64,000 bases of DNA from Clostridioides sp. ES-S-0010-02 (GCA_020641055.1 CP067345.1:2039317-2103316); one strand, 5' to 3'; numbered from the stretch's first letter, positions 28,958-38,204 are shown. Notes: generated from the sequence alone by a model not told the origin. Program-made: numbers and translations.

Positions 28958-30364
28958 ATGATGGATATACTTATTAAGAATGCCATAATAGTAACTGTAA
29001 ACAAAGAGAGAGAAGTTATTTTTGATGGGGCATTAGTAGTAAAAGATAACAAGATTGCAGATATTGGGAATTCTAAAGAAATAGAAAGTAAGTACACTGA
29101 TGTTAAAAAGGTAATAAATGCTAAGGGCAAAGTCCTATTCCCAGGTTTTATAAATACACATAATCATTTATTCCAAACTTTATTAAAAGGATTAGGAGAT
29201 GATATGGTACTTAAAGATTGGCTAGAAACTATGACATTTCCAGCAGCCAATTATTTAGAGCCAAAGGACACTTATGATGCTGCAATGCTTGGCTGTGTGG
29301 AAGGTCTTAGAAGTGGTATAACAACAATGGTTGACTATATGTACCCTCACAGTAAACAAGGTCTTTGTGATGGAATAATAGATGCTTATAAAGAATTAGG
29401 AATAAGAGGAATACTTGGAAGAGGATGTATGAACACAGGTGCTCAATTTGGAGTTCATCCTGGAATAATGCAAGACGTAGAAACGGTTGAAAAAGATGTA
29501 AGAAGATTGTTTGAAAAACACCACAATACAGAGAATGGAAGAATCAAAATAGGAGTAGCTCCAGCAGCAATATGGTCAAATTCTCAAGAAATGCTTGAGA
29601 TGCTTTGGAGAGTAGTAAAAGAATATGATGATGCTTTATTTACAGTACATATATCAGAAACTCCTTTTGATAGAGAAGCAGCAAAAGAATTGCATGGGCA
29701 ATATGACATAGATGTTTTAAAGAAATTGGGAATACTTGGACCAAATGTACTTATGGTACATTGTGTATATTTAACTGAAGAGGATATGGAACTTACTAAA
29801 AAATATGACATGAAGGTGTCTCATAACACAGCAAGTAATATGTATTTATCTTCAGGAGTTGCACCAGTACCAGAAATGCTTAAAAAAGGAATAACAGTTA
29901 GTTTAGGCGTAGATGGAGCTGCTAGCAATAACTCTCAAGATATGCTTGAACTTATGAAATTAACAGCACTTCAACATAAAGTTAATAAATGTGACCCATT
30001 AGCAATGTCAGCAGAAAAAGTTCTTGAACTAGCGACTATAGATGGAGCAAGAGCTATTGGAATGGAAGATGAGATAGGTTCACTAGAAATTGGTAAAAAA
30101 GCAGATTTACTAATATTTAATCCAATGCTTTCACCAAAAGCAATACCTATGCATAATCCAGTGTCTACATTAGTATATTCTTCTAGCATGAAAAATATAG
30201 AGAGTGTTATAGTGGATGGAAATATAATAATGGAAGATTCAAAAATATTAACAACTGATGAAGAAAAAGTATTAAAAGATGCTCAAGATACAGCTGAGAG
30301 ACTTTGTGTAAGAGGGACTATAAAGAATAGAATGGAAGGCCATAAGTGGAATAGTCTTTATTAA
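28958..30364 (+). CDS. TRZ/ATZ-family aminohydrolase 2
   Basis: This 468-residue protein is a close paralogue of the gene at 19395 across its full length. It has THNH near residue 70, FTVHISET, VHCVYLTEED, and LGVDGAASNN in place of LGLDGAASNN. It should also be a metal-dependent deaminase of an amino-purine or related base. AGGGGGA lies seven bases before the ATG at 28958; a second ATG at 28961 is equally possible, while the ATG at 28941 lies before the site. It follows hydA closely and precedes a full molybdenum hydroxylase operon. Confidence 0.8.
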   Translation: MMDILIKNAIIVTVNKEREVIFDGALVVKDNKIADIGNSKEIESKYTDVKKVINAKGKVLFPGFINTHNHLFQTLLKGLGDDMVLKDWLETMTFPAANYLEPKDTYDAAMLGCVEGLRSGITTMVDYMYPHSKQGLCDGIIDAYKELGIRGILGRGCMNTGAQFGVHPGIMQDVETVEKDVRRLFEKHHNTENGRIKIGVAPAAIWSNSQEMLEMLWRVVKEYDDALFTVHISETPFDREAAKELHGQYDIDVLKKLGILGPNVLMVHCVYLTEEDMELTKKYDMKVSHNTASNMYLSSGVAPVPEMLKKGITVSLGVDGAASNNSQDMLELMKLTALQHKVNKCDPLAMSAEKVLELATIDGARAIGMEDEIGSLEIGKKADLLIFNPMLSPKAIPMHNPVSTLVYSSSMKNIESVIVDGNIIMEDSKILTTDEEKVLKDAQDTAERLCVRGTIKNRMEGHKWNSLY

Positions 30365-30442
30365 TAAATACAATATTATTCTTAAATAAATTAAATATAG
30401 TATAGACTTTGGCTTAAAAATATGAGTTTTGAGGTGATTTAT

Positions 30443-30889
30443 TTGATTATCAAATGTACCATAAATAATAAAGAAAAAGAATTGAATGTAAGACCAGATG
30501 ATTTTTTAGCAGATACATTAAGGGAAAATGGATATGTAAGTGTTAAAAAAGGATGTGATACTGGCTCATGTGGTCTATGTACAGTAATGGTAAATAACAA
30601 AGCTGTGCTGTCTTGTAATTATCTTACTGCTAGAGTAGAGGGACAACACATTACAACACTTGAAGGCGTAGTAGATGAAGCTAAGAAATTTGGGGATTTT
30701 CTTGCGGATGAAGGCGCTGACCAATGTGGATTTTGTGCTCCTGGATTTATAATGATGGTTTTAGCAATGAAAAGAGAACTTCAAAATCCAACAGAAGAAG
30801 AAGTTATAGATTATGTAAATGGAAATCTTTGTAGATGTACAGGATATAAAGGTCAACTAAGAGCAATACATAAATATTTGAACACTTAA
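30443..30889 (+). CDS. Molybdenum hydroxylase, 2Fe-2S subunit (set 3)
   Basis: This 148-residue subunit has all eight cluster ligands: C38, C43, C46 and C58, then QCGFC (C95, C98) and LCRCTGY. A TTG start at 30443 is chosen because GAGGTGA sits five bases before it and the resulting length matches the set 1 protein; the in-frame ATG at 30422 would place that site inside the gene. It is closely similar to the set 1 subunit. It leads an operon ordered Fe-S, FAD, Mo, the reverse of the first two genes of set 1. Confidence 0.88.
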   Translation: MIIKCTINNKEKELNVRPDDFLADTLRENGYVSVKKGCDTGSCGLCTVMVNNKAVLSCNYLTARVEGQHITTLEGVVDEAKKFGDFLADEGADQCGFCAPGFIMMVLAMKRELQNPTEEEVIDYVNGNLCRCTGYKGQLRAIHKYLNT

Positions 30890-30928
30890 ATTTTTTAAGT
30901 GAAAATTAAATTGATATGGGGAGAGAAT

Positions 30929-31723
30929 ATGATAACTATAAAGGAATATGTAGTTCCAAAAAGTTTAGATGAAGCTTATGAACTGCTAATATCAAGAAAA
31001 AACAACATAATACTTGGAGGCTGCGGATTTTTAAAACTAGGTAGCAAAAATATTGGTTCAGCAATAGATTTAAAAGACCTAGGTTTAGATTATATAAATG
31101 AAACTGAGAATAGTATATTAATTGGAGCAGATACAAGTTTAAGAACTTTAGAATTAAATAAGGTTATTAAAAATTACTGTAGTGGAGTAATTTCAAACGC
31201 TGTTTCTAATATAGTAGGAGTTCAATTTAGAAGTGGAGCTAGAGTGGGAGCTAGCGTATTTGCTAAGTATGGATTTTCAGATTTAATACCTTCATTACTA
31301 GTAGTAGATGCAAAGGTTAAGTTATATAAAAAAGGGGTTATGAATTTAGCTGATTTTTTAGAAAGTGAGCTTGAAAAAGATATATTAATGGAAATTATAT
31401 TACCTAAAAAAGATGCTATAGGTGTATTTGATTCAATAAGAAAATGTACAGGTGATTTTGCGGTATTAAATGGGGCAATGTTAAAAGAAGGAAATTCTTA
31501 TAAAATTGCAATAGGAGCTAGACCAAGAAGAGCAAAGATTGCATACAAAGCAAGTGAAGTGCTAAGCTTAGAAAATGATGCAAACAAAGCTGGAGAGGTA
31601 TCAAGTGAAGAACTTTCATTTGGAAGTAACATAAGAGGAAGTAAAGAGTATAGAAAAGATATGGCAAAAGCATTAGTTGTTAGAATGTATAATAGTATTG
31701 GGGGTGAGTTTAATGGTAAATAA
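30929..31723 (+). CDS. Molybdenum hydroxylase, FAD-binding subunit (set 3)
   Basis: This 264-residue FAD subunit has LGGCGFLKLG (about residue 30) and VGVQFRSGARVGASVFAKYG (about 105-125). It is very similar to the subunit at 40398 and less so to that at 4833. The start at 30929 follows GGGGAGAG at proper spacing; an upstream GTG is in frame but has no site. Its end overlaps the next gene by 11 bases. Confidence 0.87.
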   Translation: MITIKEYVVPKSLDEAYELLISRKNNIILGGCGFLKLGSKNIGSAIDLKDLGLDYINETENSILIGADTSLRTLELNKVIKNYCSGVISNAVSNIVGVQFRSGARVGASVFAKYGFSDLIPSLLVVDAKVKLYKKGVMNLADFLESELEKDILMEIILPKKDAIGVFDSIRKCTGDFAVLNGAMLKEGNSYKIAIGARPRRAKIAYKASEVLSLENDANKAGEVSSEELSFGSNIRGSKEYRKDMAKALVVRMYNSIGGEFNGK

Positions 31724-34004
31724 AGAAGTAAGAAAAATAGATAGTGAAGCCATTGTTACTGGTAAACCAATATATACTGAAGATTTAATTTTTCATAGGG
31801 ATGTTTTGACTGTTAAACTTCTTAGAAGCCCACATGCTTTTGCAAAAATAAAAAATATTGATATAAAAAATGCATTAAAAGTAAAAGGTGTAGTAGATAT
31901 ATTTACTTACAAGGATGTACCAAATTATAGATATTCAATGGTTGGAGAATCATATCCAGAAGCATCACCTCATGACCAATTAATACTTGAAGATATAGTG
32001 AGATATGTAGGAGATGAAGTTGCTATAATAGCGGCTGAAGATGAAAGAGCAGCTATTAAAGCAATGAAACTTATAAAAGTTGAATATGAAGTAATGACAC
32101 CAATATTAGATGCAAGAGAATCAGAAGGTAATAAAATTTTAATACATGAAGAAGATGATTTGTTTTGTCCGTTTGATTTTGGATTAGATGCTACAAAAAA
32201 TATAGTATCAAGAGAAAAAATGGGTAAAGGTGATGTAGAAAAAGAGTTTAAAGAGTGTGATGTGATAGTAGAAGAATCTTATATGACTCAATCACAAGCA
32301 CATTGTATGATGGAAACTCATAGAGCTTACACATATATAGATACTAATGGTAGACTAGTAGTAACTTCTGCAAATCAATCAGCTTATCATATGAGAAGAC
32401 AGGTTTCAAGAGCATTGGGAATACCTCTTTCAAAGGTGAGAGTAATAAAGCCAAGGATAGGTGGAGGTTTTGGTGGAAAAAATATAGCTGTAACAGAGAT
32501 ATATGCGTCATTTGTAACTTGGATGACGAAAAGACCAGCAAAACTTATATATACTAGAGAAGAAACTTTTGCAATGACTAATACTAGACATCAGATGTTT
32601 TTTGACATAAAAGTTGGAGCAGATAAAGAAGGAAATATAAAAGCTATAGATATGAAAGCATTAAACAATACAGGTGCTTATGGTGACAATGGACCTTCAG
32701 TTTGTTCCGAGTCAGGGCATAATGTGCTTCCAACCTATAATAATGTACCTGCAATAAAGTTTGATGGAAGGACTGTATATACTAACTTAGTTCCAGGGGG
32801 AGCATTGAGAGGGTACGGAGCAACTCAAGGTACATTTGCACTTGATTGTGCAATAGACGAATTAGCACATAAACTTAATATGGACCCAACAGAAATAAAA
32901 TTAAAAAACATTATAAAAAAGCAAACTGAAGGCGGAATAATGAATTTTCCAATAAGAAGTTGTGCACTTGATGAATGTATAATTAGAGGCAAAAAGCTAA
33001 TTGGATGGGATGAAAAATATCCTGTTATAGATATTGGGAATAATAAAGTAAGAGCTGTTGGAATGTCAGTTGGAACTCATGGTTCTGGTATAGCTAACAT
33101 AGATATGGCAATAGTAAATATGAGAATGGATGAGGATGGAACTTATAAGTTATTTTCTGGGTCTTCAGATTTAGGAACTGGTTCTGATACAATACTTGCA
33201 CAAATTGCTGCCAAGACACTAAATACATCTATTGATAGAATTTCTGTTTATACAGGAGATACAGATATGTGTCCATATGATACTGGAGCATATGCATCTT
33301 GTACTACTTATGTAACTGGAAATGCTACAATAAAGTCAGCTGAAAGTTTAAAACAAAAGATACTAAAAGTAGCACAGAAGAAATTAGACCTACCAATCGA
33401 TGATTTAATGCTATATGAAGACAGAGTTTGTTATAGTGAGGATGTAGAAAAGTTTGTTTTATTAAGTGAATTAGGAAGAGAATCTGTTGGTGGTGGAAAT
33501 CAAGATGTTTTATACTCATCTGAATCTTATGGGATAAAAGAGAGTGCAAAACCATTTTTAGCAGGTTTTGCAGAGATTGAACTAGATAAAACAACAGGTG
33601 AATTTAAGGTGATAAACTATGCTTGTTCAACTGATTGTGGTACAGTTATGAATCCTGCACTTGCAAGAATACAAGTTGAAGGAGGAGTAACTCAAGGTAT
33701 AGGGCTTGCAATGTATGAAGATCCTAGACATGGTTCTGATGGTAAACTTCAGACTTCTAATTTGTTACAGTATAAAGTTCCAACAAAAAAGGATATAGGA
33801 AATATATTAGTAGATTTTGTAGATAATTATGACCCAACAGGACCATATGGAGCAAAATCTTTAGGAGAGATAGTTATTCATACGCCAGCACCAGCAATAG
33901 CAAATGCAATTTTTAATGCAGTAGGTGTGAATATAAGAGAACTTCCTATAACTTCTGAAAAGGTTTATATGGCTATGAAAAAACTAAATCAGGGAGGTAA
34001 ATAA
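31713..34004 (+). CDS. Molybdenum hydroxylase, molybdopterin-binding subunit (set 3)
   Basis: This 763-residue catalytic subunit has RIGGGFGGKN (about residue 250), GGALRGYGATQG (about 365) and GPYGAKSLGEIV near the C-terminus with the catalytic Glu. It is close to the set 4 protein at 41186, and the two share long identical blocks, which suggests a recent duplication. The start at 31713 follows GGGGGTGAG. The ssnA-like gene begins on the base after its stop codon, so the whole 30443-35318 stretch is one operon. Confidence 0.87.
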   Translation: MVNKEVRKIDSEAIVTGKPIYTEDLIFHRDVLTVKLLRSPHAFAKIKNIDIKNALKVKGVVDIFTYKDVPNYRYSMVGESYPEASPHDQLILEDIVRYVGDEVAIIAAEDERAAIKAMKLIKVEYEVMTPILDARESEGNKILIHEEDDLFCPFDFGLDATKNIVSREKMGKGDVEKEFKECDVIVEESYMTQSQAHCMMETHRAYTYIDTNGRLVVTSANQSAYHMRRQVSRALGIPLSKVRVIKPRIGGGFGGKNIAVTEIYASFVTWMTKRPAKLIYTREETFAMTNTRHQMFFDIKVGADKEGNIKAIDMKALNNTGAYGDNGPSVCSESGHNVLPTYNNVPAIKFDGRTVYTNLVPGGALRGYGATQGTFALDCAIDELAHKLNMDPTEIKLKNIIKKQTEGGIMNFPIRSCALDECIIRGKKLIGWDEKYPVIDIGNNKVRAVGMSVGTHGSGIANIDMAIVNMRMDEDGTYKLFSGSSDLGTGSDTILAQIAAKTLNTSIDRISVYTGDTDMCPYDTGAYASCTTYVTGNATIKSAESLKQKILKVAQKKLDLPIDDLMLYEDRVCYSEDVEKFVLLSELGRESVGGGNQDVLYSSESYGIKESAKPFLAGFAEIELDKTTGEFKVINYACSTDCGTVMNPALARIQVEGGVTQGIGLAMYEDPRHGSDGKLQTSNLLQYKVPTKKDIGNILVDFVDNYDPTGPYGAKSLGEIVIHTPAPAIANAIFNAVGVNIRELPITSEKVYMAMKKLNQGGK

Positions 34005-35318
34005 ATGGTTGCTATAAAAAGTAAATACTTAATATCTTCTGCTGATGAAATATATACAAATTATGCTGTTGTAATAGAAAATGACATTATAAAAGATATA
34101 TTGCCAAATGAAGAAGTTGAATTAAAATATAAAGATATTTCAGAGATAATAAATAAATCAGATGCCATAGTAATGCCAGGCTTTATCAATGGGCATATGC
34201 ATCAATATGGAGTGCTTTCTAGAGGAATACCAGCAAATGTACATTTTACTGATTTCGAAGGATTTTTAAATGACTATTGGTGGCCGTTTATAGAAAATAG
34301 AATAGGACTAAAGGAAGTAAAAGCCACAACTAAAGCATCTGCAATAGAACTTATAGAATCTGGTGTAGTAGCATTTTGTGACACATTAGAAGCTCCAAAT
34401 ACAGAAAAAGGAACTTTAATTGAGCAAGGGAAGATACTAGAAGAAATAGGAATGAAAGCAGTTTTATCTCTAGAAAGTTGTGAAAGAATAAGTTATGAAA
34501 ATGGGTTAAGATGTTTAGATGAAAATTCTAATTTAATAAAATGGAGTAGAGAAAACAGTAAATTAATAAATGGAATAATGTGTACACATACTAGTTTCAC
34601 ATGTTCAGATAAATTTATCAAAAAAGCTAAAGAAGATGCAAGAAAATTAGAGGCACCAATGCAATTTCATTTATGTGAGAGTATATATGAACCAAACTAC
34701 TCTAAAAAACACTTTAATAAAAAAGCAGTTGATTACTACAATGATTTAGATATATTAGATGAGACTGTATTAGCATCTCAATGTGTAAAAGTAGATGATG
34801 AAGAGATAGATATATTAAAGGAGAAAGGTGTAAAGGTAGTTCACATGCCTCTTAGTAATTGTGAAGTAGGTGGCGGTTTTTCTCCAGTTCCACGAATGAT
34901 TAAAAAAGGCATAAAAGTAGCATTAGGCACAGATGGATATATAAATGATTTTTTTGAAGTTATGAGAGGTGCATTTTTAATGCATAAATCAGTTGAAGAA
35001 GATGCATCTGTAATGCCCGCAAGTTTAGTATTTAAGATGGCAACAGAACATGGTGCTTATGCATTGGGACTTCAAAAATCAGGAAAAATAACAGTTGGTA
35101 ATAAAGCAGATATAATAGTTATGGAAGATGAATTTAAAACTCCTGTAACACTTGATAATATATTTGACCAGATAGTAGTGCAAGGTAAAAAAGAATTTAT
35201 ATCAAATGTATACATAGATGGTAAACATATTTTAAAAGAAAAACAATTGGTTAACTTAGATAAAAAAGCTATTGTTAAAGAAATGAAAGATGTTGCCTGT
35301 GAATTCTGGAAGTTTTAA
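34005..35318 (+). CDS. ssnA: SsnA-type aminohydrolase
   Basis: This 437-residue metal-dependent hydrolase of the amidohydrolase superfamily has NGHMHQYG (the HxH pair, about residue 62), QFHLCES (about 220), PLSNCEVGGGF (about 285) and LGTDGYINDF (Asp, about 310). It differs from the two TRZ/ATZ paralogues and matches the SsnA form in RGIPANV and the WWPF segment, where E. coli SsnA has RGIMANI and LWWR. AGGGAGG lies at the end of the preceding gene. SsnA genes accompany YgeX/YgeY/XdhD clusters that break down urate anaerobically. The exact reaction is not settled by sequence. Confidence 0.83.
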   Translation: MVAIKSKYLISSADEIYTNYAVVIENDIIKDILPNEEVELKYKDISEIINKSDAIVMPGFINGHMHQYGVLSRGIPANVHFTDFEGFLNDYWWPFIENRIGLKEVKATTKASAIELIESGVVAFCDTLEAPNTEKGTLIEQGKILEEIGMKAVLSLESCERISYENGLRCLDENSNLIKWSRENSKLINGIMCTHTSFTCSDKFIKKAKEDARKLEAPMQFHLCESIYEPNYSKKHFNKKAVDYYNDLDILDETVLASQCVKVDDEEIDILKEKGVKVVHMPLSNCEVGGGFSPVPRMIKKGIKVALGTDGYINDFFEVMRGAFLMHKSVEEDASVMPASLVFKMATEHGAYALGLQKSGKITVGNKADIIVMEDEFKTPVTLDNIFDQIVVQGKKEFISNVYIDGKHILKEKQLVNLDKKAIVKEMKDVACEFWKF

Positions 35319-35353
35319 TAAATGTAAATAAATATGAAAAGGGGAAGTAAATA

Positions 35354-36439
35354 ATGTATAATTTTTTAGGGAAAGAATTAAAATCACCTTTTATAATAGG
35401 TTCAGGTCCGTTGACATATAGTGCAGCTGGATGTAAGATACTAAGTGATGCAGGAGTAGGAGCAGTTGTTACTAAGACAATAAGAAAAGAAAGAGCTATA
35501 AATCCAGCACCTCATATGGTGAGAAATACAGCTAATGCTCTTTTAAATAATGAGAAATGGACAGATTTTGAACCAGAGCAATGGATAGATTTTGAAATAC
35601 CACAAATGAAAAAAGATGGAACTGTATGTATAGCTTCAGTAGGTCATACAATAGAAGAAAGTAGTGAACTAGTAGAAAAGATTGCAAATGCAGGAGCTGA
35701 TTTTATAGAGCTGGTATCTTATGACTATAGAGATTTAATACCAATGCTTAAGGATGCGAAAGAAAGAGTGAATATACCAGTAATAGTTAAACTTCCTCCT
35801 ATGATAGATGAAATAGGGGCTTTTGCTAAAAAATTAGAAGAAGCAGGAGCAGATGCAATAACTGCTTGTGATTCTGTAGGACCAGCACTTAGAATAGATA
35901 TAGAAACTGGCCAACCTTTATTAGGTGGAAATGGAATTGGATATTTAAGTGGAGAAACTATTAAACCAATAACTCTACAAAGAATATATGAAATAAAAAA
36001 AGAGGTAAATATACCTATAATTGGATTAGGTGGATGTGTAAGTGGAGATGATGCTTTAGAGATGATTATGGCAGGTGCTGACTTCGTTGGTATATGTTCA
36101 GTAGTAATATTAAAAGGAGCTCAAGTAATAGCTAAAATACACAATGACCTAAATTCTAATCTTGACAGACTAGGATATAAAACTATAGAAAATGCTTGTG
36201 GGGTAGTACATAAGCATATGGGAGAGGTAAATGAAAGACTTAGTTTTGAATTTACTTATGATGAAGAAAAGTGTACTAAATGTAAGATGTGCGAGAGAGT
36301 GTGTGCATATCAAGCTAGAAAATTAAATGACAAGATGGAATTAAATGAAGGTGAATGTAGATATTGTGGTCTTTGTATATCAGTATGTAAACCAAAGGCA
36401 CTTGGAAGAAAGATTTCATGTCCAGAATTAAATGCATAA
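35354..36439 (+). CDS. PreA-like dihydroorotate/dihydropyrimidine dehydrogenase-fold iron-sulfur protein
   Basis: This 361-residue FMN barrel enzyme has the pattern of dihydroorotate dehydrogenase and PreA: GSGPLTYSAAG near the N-terminus, PVIVKLPP (about 147) and IIGLGGCVSGDDALEMI (about 220). A C-terminal ferredoxin module holds two [4Fe-4S] motifs: C307, C310, C313 and C317, then C335, C338, C341 and C345. It would reduce or oxidise a pyrimidine-like or imidazole-like ring intermediate using ferredoxin or NADH electrons. No PreT partner gene is adjacent. In E. coli the corresponding position in the island is held by the much longer YgfK. The ribosome site is AAGGGGAAG. Confidence 0.82.
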   Translation: MYNFLGKELKSPFIIGSGPLTYSAAGCKILSDAGVGAVVTKTIRKERAINPAPHMVRNTANALLNNEKWTDFEPEQWIDFEIPQMKKDGTVCIASVGHTIEESSELVEKIANAGADFIELVSYDYRDLIPMLKDAKERVNIPVIVKLPPMIDEIGAFAKKLEEAGADAITACDSVGPALRIDIETGQPLLGGNGIGYLSGETIKPITLQRIYEIKKEVNIPIIGLGGCVSGDDALEMIMAGADFVGICSVVILKGAQVIAKIHNDLNSNLDRLGYKTIENACGVVHKHMGEVNERLSFEFTYDEEKCTKCKMCERVCAYQARKLNDKMELNEGECRYCGLCISVCKPKALGRKISCPELNA

Positions 36440-36489
36440 GATGTTTTATAAAAAATATAACTTCAAAAGATAAAAATTTATATACAGAT

Positions 36490-36523
36490 AAAGGATACCA
36501 TATTAAAATGGTATCCTTTTGTT
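36490..36523 (+). terminator. Rho-independent terminator of the set 3 operon
   Basis: AAAGGATACCAT (36490-36501) pairs exactly with ATGGTATCCTTT (36508-36519), followed by a T-rich tail. Confidence 0.88.
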
Positions 36524-36688
36524 TGTAATTATTATTTTTAGATTTATATCTATATTAATTATTTTTTGTAGTAATTATACATAATAATTTTAATAATTAA
36601 ATTTATAACAACTATTTTAGAGATATATGTTAACATTGTATAGCATTTGTATAAGATGTTATAATAATTAATAGGGATGGTGATGTAA

Positions 36689-37579
36689 GTGGAAGATAAA
36701 ATTTTAGAATTATTACATATTATAAATAAAGATGTGGTTAGCATGAAAAATGACATGTCAGAAGTAAAACAAGAAATAAGTGTAATGAAAGAAGAAATAA
36801 GCGAAGTGAAACAAGAAATATGCATAATAAAAAATGACATGTCAGAAGTAAGACAAGAAGTAAGTGTGATGAAAAAAGAAATGAATGAAGTAAAACAAGA
36901 AGTAAGTGTAATGAAGAAGGAAATGAGTGAAGTAAAGCAAGAAGTAAGTGTAATGAAGAAGGAAATGAGTGAAGTAAAGCAAGAAGTAAGTGTAATGAAA
37001 AAAGAAATGAATGAAGTAAAACAAGAAGTAAGTGTAATGAAAGAAGAAATGAATGAAGTAAAACAAGAAGTAAGTATAATGAAGAAAGAAATGAGCGAAG
37101 TAAAACAAAAAATAAGTGTAATGAAAGAAGAAATGAATGAAGTAAAACAAGAAGTAAGTATGATGAAGAAAGAAATAAATGTAGTGAAAGAGAATTTACA
37201 TGAAGTTAAATTAGAAATGAACTCTATGCAAAATCAAATAAGTAGTGCAAGTAAAGATATAAGTGAAATTAAAGCAGAAAGTATTGTAGTTAATGAAAAA
37301 CTATATGAAATAGATGTTAAAGTAGATGCCTTAGAATCTGAAGGAAAATCAATTAAAGAACAACAAATTGAACAAAATAGTATTTTAGGAAGTTTATTAC
37401 ATAACTCTGAAATAAATAAAGCTACTCATGATAATATGGAACATAGTATAGCACATATAAAAGGTGATACAAACTCCATAAAAGAAGATGTTTCAGAAAT
37501 AAGAAGAGATTTAAATTTAGTAGAATTAGCTACAAGCAAAAATTGGAGCGATATTGTAAAATTAAAATCAGCTAGATAA
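36689..37579 (+). CDS. Coiled-coil protein built of 14-residue repeats
   Basis: This 296-residue hydrophilic protein has no signal peptide or membrane segment. Residues 19-172 consist of eleven tandem 14-residue units (two heptads each) close to MKKEMSEVKQEVSV. After the repeats comes an irregular coiled coil and a C-terminal part ending NWSDIVKLKSAR. The GTG start at 36689 follows GGGATGGTGATG. It resembles bacterial coiled-coil structural or scaffold proteins, but I do not recognise a family. It lies between two terminators, so it is a separate unit inside the purine island, and no catalytic residues are evident. Confidence 0.7.
   Translation: MEDKILELLHIINKDVVSMKNDMSEVKQEISVMKEEISEVKQEICIIKNDMSEVRQEVSVMKKEMNEVKQEVSVMKKEMSEVKQEVSVMKKEMSEVKQEVSVMKKEMNEVKQEVSVMKEEMNEVKQEVSIMKKEMSEVKQKISVMKEEMNEVKQEVSMMKKEINVVKENLHEVKLEMNSMQNQISSASKDISEIKAESIVVNEKLYEIDVKVDALESEGKSIKEQQIEQNSILGSLLHNSEINKATHDNMEHSIAHIKGDTNSIKEDVSEIRRDLNLVELATSKNWSDIVKLKSAR
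36743..37204 (+). repeat. Eleven tandem 42-base repeats inside the coiled-coil gene
   Basis: Units of 42 bases start at 36743 and encode variants of MKKEMNEVKQEVSV. Units 4 to 7 are nearly identical at the DNA level; the first three and the last are more diverged. The period is a multiple of three, so gain or loss of units keeps the frame. Confidence 0.9.
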
Positions 37580-37695
37580 TCTTTTAATTACATTAACTTA
37601 TCATCCATAAAAGTATAAACTTTCATATAAAAATAGATGCTTATAATAGTCTTACTATTTATTATAAATTTTAGAAATTAAAATAAAAATTTGAG

Positions 37696-37733
37696 AAAAG
37701 ATCATTTGAAAAATACTTTTGGTCTTTTTTTTT
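37696..37733 (+). terminator. Rho-independent terminator of the coiled-coil gene
   Basis: AAAAGATCA (37696-37704) pairs with TGGTCTTTT (37720-37728), including one G-T pair, and nine T in a row follow. Confidence 0.75.
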
Positions 37734-37840
37734 ATGTAATTATAAAAATATCATAAAAATAAAATTTAAAATTTGCTTAATAAAAAATTACAGAACAGTT
37801 GGAATAAGTAAATTTTTATCAAGGAAAGTATAAAAAAATT

Positions 37841-37864
37841 ATTCTATGCAAATGTATGCAAATA
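37841..37864. promoter_or_regulatory. Candidate activator site before the permease 3 promoter
   Basis: ATTCTATGCAAAT is followed by GTATGCAAATA, giving two direct copies of TATGCAAA. It shares ATTCTATGC with the sites at 14757 and 24781. It abuts the -24 element, which is unusually close for an enhancer site. Confidence 0.4.
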
Positions 37865-37881
37865 TTGGCATTAAAATTGCT
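37865..37881 (+). promoter_or_regulatory. Sigma-54 promoter of the permease 3 transcript
   Basis: TTGGCATTAAAATTGCT has TGGCAT and TTGCT at consensus spacing. The predicted start is near 37892. Confidence 0.75.
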
Positions 37882-37894
37882 GTATAGAAATAAT

Positions 37895-37945
37895 AAATAG
37901 TAATGTACATAAAGATTGTATTATACAATAGTATTACTATTTTTA
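37895..37945 (+). terminator. Terminator-like hairpin at the 5' end of the sigma-54 transcript
   Basis: AAATAGTAAT (37895-37904) pairs with ATTACTATTT (37933-37942), ATTGTAT with ATACAAT pairs inside, and further T residues follow. It starts within a few bases of the predicted transcription start, so it could act as an attenuator. Confidence 0.6.
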
Positions 37946-38030
37946 ATTATAGATATTGGTTTATATCTATATGCTAGATAGAAACTTGTATGTTTTATGT
38001 TGCAGATACAAATATAGTAAAGGAGAGTAC

Positions 38031-38078
38031 ATGGGTACAACTGAGATACATAGCTTATTAAGTTTTTCTGTCTTATGA
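38031..38078 (+). CDS. Possible 15-codon leader peptide
   Basis: ATG at 38031 is preceded by AAAGGAGAG at good spacing. The frame encodes MGTTEIHSLLSFSVL and stops with TGA at 38076. The strong ribosome site is the main evidence. It lies between the sigma-54 promoter and the ribozyme, so translation here could influence folding or termination downstream. Chance cannot be excluded. Confidence 0.3.
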   Translation: MGTTEIHSLLSFSVL

Positions 38079-38204
38079 TAATTATATTATAAAATATTCA
38101 TAAATATTTTGATTTTCAATTTGAAAATTATTTTATGCTTAAATTAATTATTATGTAATTAATTTAATAACAAAAACAGTGAAAGAGTAAATAATATTAT
38201 TTAC

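Noticed and set aside
36842-37150. Antisense 102-codon frame over the coiled-coil repeats
   Set aside because: It is a low-complexity shadow (Phe/Tyr-rich) produced by the repeat array on the other strand.
36743-37204. CRISPR-like array
   Set aside because: The 42-base repeats are contiguous, coding and in frame with no unique spacers; they encode heptad repeats.
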